Assembly: GCF_001941445.1 (NCBI RefSeq)
Contig: NZ_CP009245.1
Coordinates: 953,992 to 1,017,991 of the forward strand
DNA from: Corynebacterium aquilae DSM 44791
GTDB taxonomy: Bacteria; Actinomycetota; Actinomycetes; Mycobacteriales; Mycobacteriaceae
Direction of reading: 5' to 3'
DNA length: 64,000 bases
The notes beneath the pieces are model-generated. The model ran no database searches and was not told where the DNA came from. It worked only from the letters and a program-made list of their open reading frames with translations. Below, piece by piece: positions 55,885-64,000 of this stretch; position 1 is the first letter of the stretch, and each line of letters opens with the position of its first letter. Position numbers and translations under genes: made by a program.

Positions 55885-56754
55885 ATGTCGACGTCGAACC
55901 TGCGAATCATGGCAATCCACGCCCACCCGGATGATGAATCCTCCAAGGGCGCAGCAACGATGGCCCGCTACGTTGCTGAAGGTGCTGACGTGTTGGTCGT
56001 GACGTGCACCGGCGGTGAACGCGGCGATGTGCTCAATCCGGGGCTCAACGCCGAGGAAATCGACGATATCGCCGCTTTGCGCAAACAGGAGATGGCCAAT
56101 GCAGCGCGGGCGCTGGGCATCAGCCACCGCTGGCTGGGATATGTCGATTCCGGTTTGCCGCAGGGCGATCCTTTGCCGCCGCTGCCCGAGGGCTGCTTTG
56201 CCTTGGCTGATTCCGATGAGGTCACCGAGAAGCTCGTGGGCATTATTCGCGAGTTCCGGCCGCAGGTGATCATCACCTACGACGAAAACGGTGGCTACCC
56301 GCACCCGGATCACCTGAAAGTGCACGAGGTGTCGATGCTGGCGTGGGAGCGCGCCGGCGATGCAGATTTCTACCCGGAGGCCGGCGAGCCTTTCAGCCCG
56401 CTCAAGCTGTACTACACCCACGGATTTATTCGGCAGCGGTTGGAGATCTTCCACGAGGAGTTCATCAAGCAGGGCTTGGAAAGCCCCTACGCGGAGTTTT
56501 TGCAGCGGTGGAAGACCAACCGTGCGGACATCATGGCGCGAGTGACCACCCAGATTGAATGCGCTGACTACTTCGAAGCCCGCGATGAGGCGTTGCGCGC
56601 CCACGCCACCCAGATCGATCCGGCCGGCACCTTCTTCGCCACCGACTTGGAGACTCAGCGCCGCCTGTGGCCGACCGAGGAATTCGAGTTGGCGCAGACC
56701 CGGGTGACGACCTCTATTCCGGAAGACGATCTTTTCGCCGGGATCGAGGCTTAA
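55885..56754 (+). CDS. mca: mycothiol S-conjugate amidase
   Basis: This 289-aa zinc amidase cleaves mycothiol conjugates of toxins so that the mercapturic acid can be exported. Motifs are HAHPDDESSKGA (zinc-binding His/Asp, residues ~11-22) and HPDHLKVHEV (~140). Length and the C-terminal LFAGIEA end fit Mca rather than MshB. GAAAGG precedes the ATG at 55885. It supports assignment to a mycothiol-using actinobacterium. Confidence 0.94.
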   Translation: MSTSNLRIMAIHAHPDDESSKGAATMARYVAEGADVLVVTCTGGERGDVLNPGLNAEEIDDIAALRKQEMANAARALGISHRWLGYVDSGLPQGDPLPPLPEGCFALADSDEVTEKLVGIIREFRPQVIITYDENGGYPHPDHLKVHEVSMLAWERAGDADFYPEAGEPFSPLKLYYTHGFIRQRLEIFHEEFIKQGLESPYAEFLQRWKTNRADIMARVTTQIECADYFEARDEALRAHATQIDPAGTFFATDLETQRRLWPTEEFELAQTRVTTSIPEDDLFAGIEA

Positions 56755-56917
56755 CCCCAGCTGTCTCCCCCGCAGCGTATCTGGCCTTCGGTGCGGTGCG
56801 GTGCCAAAGATAGGCGAAGGGCGGGCGAGTGTGAGAACATGGGATACGCACCTCACCCATGGGTTGACGCACTGTAGCGATGCTTCCCTCGTAGCGAAAG
56901 ATGTAGTCTTCTAAGCC

Positions 56918-57187
56918 ATGACCTTTGAACTTCTGGCACAGGCCGAACGCGGCGCACAGATCGGCAGCGAATTCGGCAAGGCCTCGCCGGTGGGCCTGTT
57001 CATCATCGTGATCTTGCTGGCTGTTGTGCTTTACCTGTCGTGGTCTGTGTCCAAGCGCATTAAGGCCATGTCGCGCCGGCGTGCTTTCGCGGAGGCCGAG
57101 GGCCTGGATCCCTTCGATATTGAAGCCATCGATGCGGCGATGAAGGCCCAGGGCCTGGCGCCGACTGAGAAGCTGCGCTGGATTTAA
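56918..57187 (+). CDS. small membrane protein (Rv1083-like position)
   Basis: An 89-aa protein with one membrane helix (~28-45, GLFIIVILLAVVLYLSWSVSK) and a cytoplasmic C-terminus, RIKAMSRRRAFAEAEGLDPFDIEAIDAAMKA. It occupies the place of Rv1083 after mca. TAGTCT lies just upstream with no ribosome binding site. Function unknown. Confidence 0.8.
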   Translation: MTFELLAQAERGAQIGSEFGKASPVGLFIIVILLAVVLYLSWSVSKRIKAMSRRRAFAEAEGLDPFDIEAIDAAMKAQGLAPTEKLRWI

Positions 57188-57204
57188 TTTCTTGCCTCTG
57201 TGAT

Positions 57205-57232
57205 CCGCACCCGTTTTTCGGGTGCGGTTTTT
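57205..57232 (+). terminator. terminator after the small membrane protein gene
   Basis: CCGCACCCG and CGGGTGCGG with a TTTTT loop, then TTTTT. Confidence 0.9.
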
Positions 57233-57330
57233 GTTTATTTCCGCTGCCTGTGGTGGCGATTGTGGGTGGCTGGTAGTAAAAGGGGTCACCCTTGCGCCCG
57301 CCGGGGGTGCTTGCCGCTAGACTAAAAACC

Positions 57331-58101
57331 GTGAAGTTTTTGCCCAAGTTGCTCTACCCGGTCTACGAAGCCCGGCTGCGCCGTGAGATTTCCGGTCGCC
57401 CGCATCCAGACCACATCGCCATCATGTGCGATGGCAATCGACGCTGGGCACGTGAAGCTGGCTTCGCAGATGTCAGCCACGGGCATCGCGTCGGTGCCCG
57501 CAAGATTGGTGAGATGGTGCGGTGGTGTGCCGAAACCGACGTCAATCTCGTCACCGTCTACCTGCTGTCCACCGAAAACCTGCAGCGCACGAGCGATGAG
57601 CTGCAGTTGCTGTTCGACATTATTTGTGACGTGGTGGCCGAGCTGGCCGCCCCGGAGACTAATTGTCGGGTGCGGCTGGTTGGTCACCTGGATCTATTGC
57701 CTGACTATGTGCATCAGCGTTTGTTGGATGCGGTGCGCGACACCGACGCAAATACTGGTGTCGCGGTGAATGTGGCGGTGGGCTATGGCGGCCGTCAGGA
57801 AATCGTCGATGCGGTGCGCTCGTTGATTGAGGAATCCGCCGAGCAGGGCGATAGTGCCGAGGATGTGCGCGATAAGGTCAGCGTGGAGACGATCTCTAAG
57901 CACTTGTACACCTCCGGGCAGCCGGATCCGGATCTGGTGATTCGTACCTCTGGTGAGCAGCGTCTGTCGGGCTTTTTGTTGTGGCAGGCCGCGTATTCGG
58001 AAATCTGGTTCACCGACACCTATTGGCCGGCGTTTCGAAAGATCGATTTTTTGCGGGCGTTGCGCAGCTACGCCAACCGCACTCGCCGTTTCGGCAAGTA
58101 G
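57331..58101 (+). CDS. short-chain Z-isoprenyl diphosphate synthase (UppS family)
   Basis: A 256-aa cis-prenyltransferase making precursors of decaprenyl phosphate, the arabinogalactan and peptidoglycan carrier. Motifs are IAIMCDGNRRWA (catalytic Asp, residues ~31-42), HGHRVGARK, VYLLSTENLQR, and IRTSGEQRLSGFLLWQAAYSE at the C-terminus. It corresponds in length and position to Rv1086 (Z-farnesyl diphosphate synthase). The GTG at 57331 has TAGACT eight bases upstream and no ribosome binding site, so it is probably leaderless; an upstream in-frame start at 57292 is unlikely. Confidence 0.92.
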   Translation: MKFLPKLLYPVYEARLRREISGRPHPDHIAIMCDGNRRWAREAGFADVSHGHRVGARKIGEMVRWCAETDVNLVTVYLLSTENLQRTSDELQLLFDIICDVVAELAAPETNCRVRLVGHLDLLPDYVHQRLLDAVRDTDANTGVAVNVAVGYGGRQEIVDAVRSLIEESAEQGDSAEDVRDKVSVETISKHLYTSGQPDPDLVIRTSGEQRLSGFLLWQAAYSEIWFTDTYWPAFRKIDFLRALRSYANRTRRFGK

Positions 58102-58114
58102 CCTTAAAGCTTTC

Positions 58115-58175
58115 ATCCCGGCACCTTCTTTTCCCTTTTTCGAAGGGGGCAAAAGTTCAGGTGCCGGGATTTTTT
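58115..58175 (+). terminator. terminator of the prenyl synthase gene
   Basis: ATCCCGGCACCT and AGGTGCCGGGAT form a 12-bp stem with a long pyrimidine-rich loop, followed by TTTTT. Confidence 0.85.
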
Positions 58176-58221
58176 GTGCTCTGCTTTGGGGTCCTGTTTT
58201 TGGGGGCTGTGCTGGGTGGGG

Positions 58222-59148
58222 CTAGATTTTGCGCAGCCGTACCCGGTCGACTTGGTGGTTGGAGTCTTTGCGCATGATCAATGAGGCTCGTACGCGGGTG
58301 GGCAGGATGTTTTCGATCAGGTTGGGCAGGTTGACGGACTGCCAGATTTCGCGGGCCACTGCCCGCGCTTGCTGGTCGCTGAGGTCTTTGTAGTGGGAAA
58401 AGTGTGCCCCAGGTTTGGAAAAGGCGGTAGAACGCAGCTGCAGGAAGCGGTCGATGTACCACTGTTCGATGTCGGCGGTGCGGGCGTCGACGTAGACGGA
58501 GAAATCGAATAGGTCGCTCACCATCAGGGTGGGCCCGGTTTGGAGCACGTTGAGGCCCTCGAGGATGAGGATGTCGGGCCGGTCGACGTCGACGAATTCG
58601 TCCGGCACCCGGTCGTAGAGGGTGTGGGAGTACACCGGGGCGGTGCAGTGCGGGGTGCCGGCTTTGACGGAGGTGACGAAGCGGAGCAGGGCGCGCTGGT
58701 CGTAGGACTCGGGGAAGCCTTTGCGGTTGAGGATGCGGCGCTTTTCGAGTTCCTCGGTGGGGTAGAGGAAGCCGTCGGTGGTGACCAGGTCGACGCGGGG
58801 GTGGTTTTCCCACCGCTGGAGCAGAACTTGCAAAAGCCTGGCGGTGGTGGATTTGCCGACGGCGACGGAACCGCCGATGCCGATGATGAAGGGCACGTGT
58901 TCCACGTCGGAGCCGAGGAAGGTGGCGGTGGCGCGGAAGAGTTCTTGGCGGGCTTTGACCTGGAGGTGGATGAGACGAGACAGCGGAAGGTAGACCTCTT
59001 CGACTTCCTTCAGGTCGACGTTTTCGCCGATACCGCGCAGCGTGAGGACTTCTTCGTGGGTCAGCACCTGGGGCATGTTTTCGCGGAGGCGATGCCAGGA
59101 TTCTCGATCGAAGTCGAGATATGGGCTGAACTCTTGCGGCCTAGACAT
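58222..59148 (-). CDS. coaA: pantothenate kinase, type I
   Basis: This 308-aa enzyme phosphorylates pantothenate, the first step in CoA synthesis. The P-loop is [15 protein letters not shown] (~93-107). The conserved Asp is in TTDGFLYP (~138), and [11 protein letters not shown] is ~155. The C-terminus VDRVRLRKI is typical of the family. It is divergent from glyA. No ribosome binding site is seen, and the ATG is within a few bases of a possible -10. Confidence 0.95.
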   Translation of the reverse strand: MSRPQEFSPYLDFDRESWHRLRENMPQVLTHEEVLTLRGIGENVDLKEVEEVYLPLSRLIHLQVKARQELFRATATFLGSDVEHVPFIIGIGGSVAVGKSTTARLLQVLLQRWENHPRVDLVTTDGFLYPTEELEKRRILNRKGFPESYDQRALLRFVTSVKAGTPHCTAPVYSHTLYDRVPDEFVDVDRPDILILEGLNVLQTGPTLMVSDLFDFSVYVDARTADIEQWYIDRFLQLRSTAFSKPGAHFSHYKDLSDQQARAVAREIWQSVNLPNLIENILPTRVRASLIMRKDSNHQVDRVRLRKI

Positions 59149-59305
59149 AGGTTCTATTGTGGCACGGGGGTGCCCACATCACCCGCAATCATTGCCGTTT
59201 TTTCCCGTGGCGCGGTTATCATGCAGGGGCATTCTTTCATAGCCCGGTGTCGACGAGGTCTTGTTGACGCAGGGGCACGACCGAAAGGTTTAAAAAGGCC
59301 ACCTC

Positions 59306-60610
59306 ATGACCGATGCTCGCAGTGCGGATCTCCGCTATCAGCCCCTATCTCAGCTCGACCCGGAGGTGGCGGAAGCCATCGGCGGTGAGCTTGCCCGCCA
59401 GCGTGACACGCTGGAAATGATCGCTTCCGAGAACTTTGTGCCGCGCGCTGTGCTGCAGGCCCAGGGTTCGATCCTGACCAACAAGTACGCCGAGGGCTAC
59501 CCGGGCCGCCGCTACTACGGCGGGTGCGAAAACGTCGACATCATCGAGGATCTCGCCAAGAAGCGTGCCTGCGAGCTGTTTGGTGCGGAGTTCGCTAACG
59601 TGCAGCCGCACGCCGGCGCCCAGGCTAATGCGGCTGTGCTGATGGCTTTGGCGGAGCCGGGGGAGAAGATCATGGGCCTGTCCTTGGCCCACGGTGGTCA
59701 CCTCACCCACGGCATGAAGCTGAACTTCTCCGGCCGCCTGTATGAGGTCGCAGCCTACGGGGTGGATGAGAAGACCATGCGTTTGGACATGGACGCCATC
59801 CGGGAGCAGGCGCTCAAGGAAAAGCCGCAGGTGCTGATCGCTGGTTGGTCTGCATACCCGCGCCACCAGGACTTCGCTGCCTTCCGCGCTATCGCCGATG
59901 AGATTGGCGCGAAGCTGTGGGTGGATATGGCTCACTTCGCAGGCCTGGTCGCTGCCGGCCTGCACCCCTCCCCGGTGCCGCACGCCGATGTCGTGTCCAC
60001 CACCGTGCACAAGACCCTGGGTGGTCCGCGTTCCGGCATGATCTTGGCTAAGCAGGAGTGGGCGAAGAAGCTCAACTCTGCCGTCTTCCCGGGCCAGCAG
60101 GGTGGCCCGCTGATGCACGCCATCGCTGGTAAGGCTGTGGCGATGAAGATCGCGGCATCTGAGGAGTTCAAGGAGCGCCAGGAGCGCACCCTCGAAGGCG
60201 CGCGCCTGCTGGCTGAGCGCCTGACCGCGAAGGACTGCACTGACGCTGGTGTGGACGTGCTCACCGGCGGCACCGACGTGCACCTGGTGCTGGCCGACCT
60301 GCGCAACAGTGAGATGAACGGCCAGGAGGCCGAGGATTTGCTGCACGCCGTGGGCATTACCGTCAACCGCAATGCCGTGCCTTTTGACCCGCGTCCGCCG
60401 ATGGTGACCTCCGGTCTGCGCATCGGTACCCCGGCGCTGGCTACCCGTGGCTTCGACGCTGCTGGCTTTAGCGAGGTTGCCGACATCATCGGCACCGCAC
60501 TGGCCGCCGGCAAGAACGCTGACGTTGATAGCTTGCGCGCACGCGTCACCAAGCTCGCTGCCGACTACCCGCTGTACGAGAACCTCGAGCAGTGGCGCAT
60601 CGTCGAGTAA
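59306..60610 (+). CDS. glyA: serine hydroxymethyltransferase
   Basis: This 434-aa PLP enzyme interconverts serine and glycine and feeds one-carbon units to folate. The substrate-binding start is [31 protein letters not shown] is present. The PLP lysine is in [13 protein letters not shown] (~231). AAAAGG precedes the ATG. Codon bias is strong. Confidence 0.97.
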   Translation: MTDARSADLRYQPLSQLDPEVAEAIGGELARQRDTLEMIASENFVPRAVLQAQGSILTNKYAEGYPGRRYYGGCENVDIIEDLAKKRACELFGAEFANVQPHAGAQANAAVLMALAEPGEKIMGLSLAHGGHLTHGMKLNFSGRLYEVAAYGVDEKTMRLDMDAIREQALKEKPQVLIAGWSAYPRHQDFAAFRAIADEIGAKLWVDMAHFAGLVAAGLHPSPVPHADVVSTTVHKTLGGPRSGMILAKQEWAKKLNSAVFPGQQGGPLMHAIAGKAVAMKIAASEEFKERQERTLEGARLLAERLTAKDCTDAGVDVLTGGTDVHLVLADLRNSEMNGQEAEDLLHAVGITVNRNAVPFDPRPPMVTSGLRIGTPALATRGFDAAGFSEVADIIGTALAAGKNADVDSLRARVTKLAADYPLYENLEQWRIVE

Positions 60611-60630
60611 TTCGACGTTGATCTGACGCA

Positions 60631-60672
60631 AAAGGTCGGCCCCAACATCAGGCGATGTTGGGGCCGACCTTT
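60631..60672. terminator. bidirectional terminator between glyA and the hydrolase gene
   Basis: A 19-bp perfect stem (60631-60649 with 60654-60672) with the loop AGGC, ending AAAGG/CCTTT. Confidence 0.92.
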
Positions 60673-60697
60673 GTGCGGTGAAGCCGAACGGGTGCTC

Positions 60698-61480
60698 TTA
60701 GAGCCGCGCGTGCTCAGAGACGAAGCGCGAGACTGTTTCGTTGAACTCTTTGGCCTGCTCAATGTTGACCAGGTGGGCGGCGTTGTCGATGCTGACGAAC
60801 TGGGCGTGTTCGATGGAGTCAGCCAAGTCCTGGCACACCTCCGGGGTGGTGGACTGGTCATCAGCCGCGCTGATCACCAGGACCGGAGTCTGCTTCACCG
60901 CGGCGAGTGCTTCGTGGGAATCGAAGTACTGCAGGGCAGAAGCCGAGCCGATGTAGCCCTCAGCAGCGGTCTGCGAAATCATCTCGGTGTAGCGCTCGTA
61001 GTAGCCCTGCTCGCCGAAAGGCGGGGTAAACCAGCGCTGTGCTACCCCGGCCGCCAGCGCGGACACGCCCTGCTCGCGGACAGTATCAATGCGTTCCTGC
61101 CACGTGTCAGGGGTGCCGAACTTCGCGGCGGTGCAGGCAAGAACGGCGCAGTCGACAGCGTGAGCGTGTCGGGTGAGCAGCGATTGCACGATTGCGCCGC
61201 CAATAGAAAGTCCGACGAAGCTGGCGTGGGTGATGTCGTATTTCTGCTTCAGGGTGGCCATCACATCGTCGGCCATCTGGTCGATGGTGTACGGCGCCGG
61301 GGGCACCGGGGAGGCGCCGTGGCCGGTCAGGTCGACCAACACGATGCGGAAACGGTCTTCCAGTTCGTGCTGTGGCTGCCACATCGAAATATTGGAGCCC
61401 AAGGAGCCGACAAAAACCAGGGTGGGTTTGGTGGCGTCGCCGAAAATCTCAGTGTGCAAAATGGTGGTGGGGGTGGACAC
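60698..61480 (-). CDS. alpha/beta hydrolase, 3-oxoadipate enol-lactonase-like
   Basis: This 260-aa protein has the nucleophile elbow VGLSIGGA (Ser ~94), an Asp in VISAADDQST (~207) and a His in DNAAHLVNIEQ (~235). The oxyanion region is FVGSLGSNISMWQP. AGGAGG precedes the GTG start at 61480. It resembles PcaD-type lactonases, but no other beta-ketoadipate genes are near, so the substrate is uncertain. Confidence 0.88.
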   Translation of the reverse strand: MSTPTTILHTEIFGDATKPTLVFVGSLGSNISMWQPQHELEDRFRIVLVDLTGHGASPVPPAPYTIDQMADDVMATLKQKYDITHASFVGLSIGGAIVQSLLTRHAHAVDCAVLACTAAKFGTPDTWQERIDTVREQGVSALAAGVAQRWFTPPFGEQGYYERYTEMISQTAAEGYIGSASALQYFDSHEALAAVKQTPVLVISAADDQSTTPEVCQDLADSIEHAQFVSIDNAAHLVNIEQAKEFNETVSRFVSEHARL

Positions 61481-61550
61481 ATCGACCTCCTAGAAAATGA
61501 TGAAAAAGCAGTCTTTAAGCCGGGGTGATAATGCGGGCTGTGCGGGGTTT

Positions 61551-62015
61551 TTAAGCTTGCGCGTCGTCGCGCTCGGCCTGGGCTTTTTCGGCGCTGGCCT
61601 GGCGTTGCGCAGCGGCGTCGCGTTCCTCCGCCAGTTGGGTGCGGGCTGCGCGAAGCCAGTCCGGCTGATCCTCCAGTAGCGCTTTGATCTCGGCGGTGGT
61701 CAGCGGCTTATCCATGTCGTTGCGCTTGAGGGCAGCGATGGTGATGCCCAGCTTTTGGGCCACCACGGGACGCGGGTGCGGGCCGGTGCGGCGCAGTTCA
61801 GACAGCCACTGCGGCGGGTCGGTTTGCAAGGCCACGAACTCCTCGTGGGAAAGCGCATTGTCCTGGAATTCCTGCGGGGTCGCCGGGAGGAAAAGCCCCA
61901 GCTTCTTCGCGGCCGTCGCAGGCTTCATGCGCTGAGAGGACGCGGGAGTCGCCAAGCTGTGGTCGGCGTCGTCGGATTGCTGGTTGGTCTCGGTGCTCGC
62001 AGATACGTCAGTCAT
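61551..62015 (-). CDS. DUF5997 protein
   Basis: A 154-aa protein from the ATG at 62015. After a disordered N-terminus comes the DUF5997 core MKPATAAKKLGLFLPATPQEFQ, then LSHEEFVALQTDPPQWLSELRRTGPHPRPVVAQKLGIT. A coiled-coil Ala/Glu/Gln tail ends it. Family role unknown. It is divergent from a LysR-substrate-like gene, an association I believe is common in actinobacteria. Confidence 0.85.
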   Translation of the reverse strand: MTDVSASTETNQQSDDADHSLATPASSQRMKPATAAKKLGLFLPATPQEFQDNALSHEEFVALQTDPPQWLSELRRTGPHPRPVVAQKLGITIAALKRNDMDKPLTTAEIKALLEDQPDWLRAARTQLAEERDAAAQRQASAEKAQAERDDAQA

Positions 62016-62164
62016 AACCGAAACGGTAGCACCTTCCGGCCCCACCCCGGTGGTAGTGCCAAGAAGACCAGCTGTAGAAATGCGAAGAAAAACCAGTCGC
62101 CCACCCGCAGGTTGAACCCAAGCGAGCCGAGGGCAGCCACCACCCGCCCCTATACTTATAAGCC

Positions 62165-63028
62165 ATGGAACGGCTGACACTGATCTTTGCCAAAGGCACC
62201 ACTCCGTCGAAGTGGGTGAACCGCTTTGAAGACCGGGGGCTAGGGGCAATCACCCTGGTCGAACGCGATGATGCCTTCGCCGCACTCATGGCAGCCAGCG
62301 ACCCAGACGCGCAGGCTGTGTGCGAGTCAACCCCACAAGGCGCGCAGCCCGCTGAAAACCCCGATTCCACCGGCGATGACCCCCACAAGGACCTGGGGGG
62401 TGCCGCGAAAGGGGAGCAGCCCGCAGCACCGCGGCCACCACAGCTGCCGATCGCCCTGGTGCGTCTGCCGGATCCCCGGATCAGCGCAGCACTCGAGGAA
62501 CAACGCATCCACCTGGTGCGCCTCTACGAGGAACAGCCCGGGGTGCTGCTGCCCAAAGACAACGAGCTGACCCTCCTGGACACGCTGAGTCGGGCAGACA
62601 TTGCCGATGAGACCATCATGTACGAGCCCACCGCCGACGGCCCCGTTGACGTGCGAGCCGTGCGGGAAGCCGTGCTCGTGGTCGCAGCCAATGTGGGCGT
62701 GGCCATCGGTCCCCGCCCGCTTTTTCGCAGCCTGAACAACAAAGACACCGAAGCGAGGGACTTTCACGGCGCAGCGCCGACCACCATCGCCCTGGCGTGG
62801 CTGCGCGACGACGACTGCGACAGCATCCAAGACTTCGTCGGAATTGCCCGCGGCCGCAAACAAAGTTCATCGCGCACCGCGCAGGCACCCGCTGCCACAG
62901 GGAAAAAGAAGCCGAACGCCAAAGCCACCAGCCGTGGCGGGAAAAAAGATCAGCAACGCGCATCGAGCTCACCACGATCCGGGGCGCGCCGGGCAGCTAA
63001 GAGAAATACTCGGGGCAGGCGACGCTAA
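62165..63028 (+). CDS. LysR substrate-binding-like protein lacking HTH
   Basis: This 287-aa protein begins MERLTLIFAKGTTPSKWVNRFEDR and continues with the periplasmic-binding-like fold of a LysR effector domain (LVRLPDPRISAALEEQRIHLVRLYEEQPGVLL, AVLVVAANVGVAIGPRPL). There is no N-terminal winged helix. A Lys/Arg/Ser-rich basic tail (~225-287) could bind nucleic acid instead. TATACT lies 10 bp before the ATG, so the message is likely leaderless. Confidence 0.8.
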   Translation: MERLTLIFAKGTTPSKWVNRFEDRGLGAITLVERDDAFAALMAASDPDAQAVCESTPQGAQPAENPDSTGDDPHKDLGGAAKGEQPAAPRPPQLPIALVRLPDPRISAALEEQRIHLVRLYEEQPGVLLPKDNELTLLDTLSRADIADETIMYEPTADGPVDVRAVREAVLVVAANVGVAIGPRPLFRSLNNKDTEARDFHGAAPTTIALAWLRDDDCDSIQDFVGIARGRKQSSSRTAQAPAATGKKKPNAKATSRGGKKDQQRASSSPRSGARRAAKRNTRGRRR

Positions 63029-63459
63029 GACCTCGATGCGCCTGCCGGGGCAGTGTGGGTCGCGCCACGGAAAGACTCACACAGTTTTCCTGGAGTAGAC
63101 CCGGAGACATTTTCGGTGATGCTGAGGGCGGAAACAGCCGCCGGATTTTCAACAAGGATTGACGAATATGCATCCGAGGCCGGTGAGATATCCACCTCAG
63201 CGGGGGTGCTAAAAAGGGGTTAATTTTACCCCCGCCAAGGTGTGTGTTCGGCGGCGTTTTCCGGGGAGAAGCGTCGAAAAGATACCTTTTACAAGGTCTT
63301 TTATCCTTAAGTGAGACCTTAGTCGGGTAGATCATGTGATAACAGCGAACGCGAATATAAACCGTGCTATTAATCACAAAAACGCATAGTCCCTGGAGCT
63401 GTGGCATACTTATTCAGAGCACATTTTCAAAAACTGCTGACAACTTTTAAGGACTTTTC
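63029..63459. other. upstream region of the terminal lipoprotein gene
   Basis: No convincing gene. The last 100 bp become AT-rich and contain the promoter; TTTTAAGGA precedes the ATG. Confidence 0.4.
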
Positions 63460-64000
63460 ATGAAGAAGACTGCACTTCGCATCGCCGCCGCCACCACCGC
63501 CGTGGCTCTGTCCATGGGCATGGCTGCCTGCTCCACCGACGACGTCAAGGACGGCGCCGACAAGGTCGCCGCCGGCGCTTCCGATGCTGCCAAGAGCGGT
63601 GCCGACGCTGCTAAGGACGGCGCTGATAAGGCTGGCGAGGCTGCCAAGGATGGTGCCGACAAGGCCGGCGACGCCGCTAAGGACGCTGCCGACAAGGTCA
63701 AGGACGGCGCTGACAAGGCTGCCGACGCCGCTAAGGACGAGGCTGACAAGCTTTCCGCCAAGCTGACCAAGGTCACCGACGCCCAGGGCGCTGAGGTTGA
63801 AATCCCCGAGGCTGCCAAGAACGAGTGGGAGAAGTACGGTGCAGAGTCCGGCGAGCTGGGCGCTATCACTGAGGTCGTGGAGCGTAATGGAGAGGATTAC
63901 GTCATCAACTTCAGCAGTGGCGACTCGATCATCTACGGCAAGGACACCGGCGCCGTGCTGCTCAAGGGCATGATTGCCGACACTTGGTTCAAGGACGGCG
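63460..64000 (+). CDS. Ala/Lys/Asp-repeat lipoprotein with LGFP-like domain (truncated at window end)
   Basis: Reads in frame to the window edge (180 codons). The lipoprotein signal has lipobox MAAC (Cys24). Residues ~28-105 are degenerate 11-residue repeats around KDGADKA, predicted helical and amphipathic, like stress-related coiled repeats. Residues ~118 onward (AKNEWEKYGAESGELGAI, then INFSSGDSIIYGKDTGAVLLKGMI) fit an LGFP repeat, a cell-wall binding module of corynebacteria. It may link the membrane to the arabinogalactan/mycomembrane layer. AAGGA lies six bases before the ATG. Confidence 0.85.
   Translation, partial: MKKTALRIAAATTAVALSMGMAACSTDDVKDGADKVAAGASDAAKSGADAAKDGADKAGEAAKDGADKAGDAAKDAADKVKDGADKAADAAKDEADKLSAKLTKVTDAQGAEVEIPEAAKNEWEKYGAESGELGAITEVVERNGEDYVINFSSGDSIIYGKDTGAVLLKGMIADTWFKDG

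Noticed and set aside
59345..60631. 428-aa open frame opposite glyA
   Set aside because: Antisense shadow of a highly expressed gene.

Overview
The window is a high-GC actinobacterial chromosome segment and almost certainly comes from a Corynebacterium. The pointers are a mycothiol S-conjugate amidase (Mca), a short Z-prenyl diphosphate synthase, DtxR-type iron boxes, and a gene order matching the mycobacterial/corynebacterial block prs-glmU // tetR-mfd // mazG-lpqU-eno-ftsB-DUF501-ppx and greA-DUF4307-mca. The species cannot be named from the sequence alone. No rRNA operon, CRISPR array or prophage is visible. Two tRNA genes are present: Gln(TTG) and Leu(TAA).

Layout. 0.2-8.2 kb is an iron/haem-type uptake region on the minus strand: an unknown protein, a PepSY membrane protein, an energy-coupling-factor importer (S component, then a fused ATPase-ATPase-T protein) ending in a siderophore-interacting flavoprotein, and a DUF2798 protein. 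The importer promoter carries a DtxR-like operator. 8.3-22.7 kb is an AT-richer defence island. It holds a zinc-ribbon protein of unknown function, a three-gene set of adenine methyltransferase, SF2 helicase and T5orf172-type GIY-YIG nuclease, a second GIY-YIG/DUF4357 gene cut by a complete IS21-family element with a 5-bp target duplication, and a GIY-YIG/DUF2075 ATPase. 22.9-25.4 kb is prs and glmU. 25.5-32.6 kb is an accessory stretch: an MFS permease, a G-rich non-coding tract, a tiny lipoprotein, two multi-pass membrane proteins and tRNA-Gln. 32.8-37.5 kb is tetR and mfd. 37.8-43.7 kb is an unknown polytopic membrane protein and the efeUOB iron system (minus strand), again with a DtxR-like box.

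44-51.1 kb is the conserved housekeeping run mazG, a small secreted porin-like protein, lpqU-type transglycosylase, eno, ftsB/divIC, DUF501 and ppx. After tRNA-Leu come an unknown gene, a BI-1/YccA membrane protein, a lipoprotein, greA, DUF4307, mca, a small membrane protein, a prenyl synthase, coaA, glyA, an alpha/beta hydrolase, a DUF5997 protein, a LysR-substrate-like protein and, truncated at the window end, an alanine/lysine/aspartate-repeat lipoprotein with an LGFP-like domain.

How they work together. Two DtxR-type systems (the ECF-SIP operon and efeUOB) point to coordinated iron acquisition. The methyltransferase, helicase and nuclease genes are contiguous, close-packed and collinear, so they probably form one restriction-like unit. 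Three different GIY-YIG families within 8 kb, one inactivated by an IS, suggest a turnover hotspot for anti-phage genes downstream of prs.
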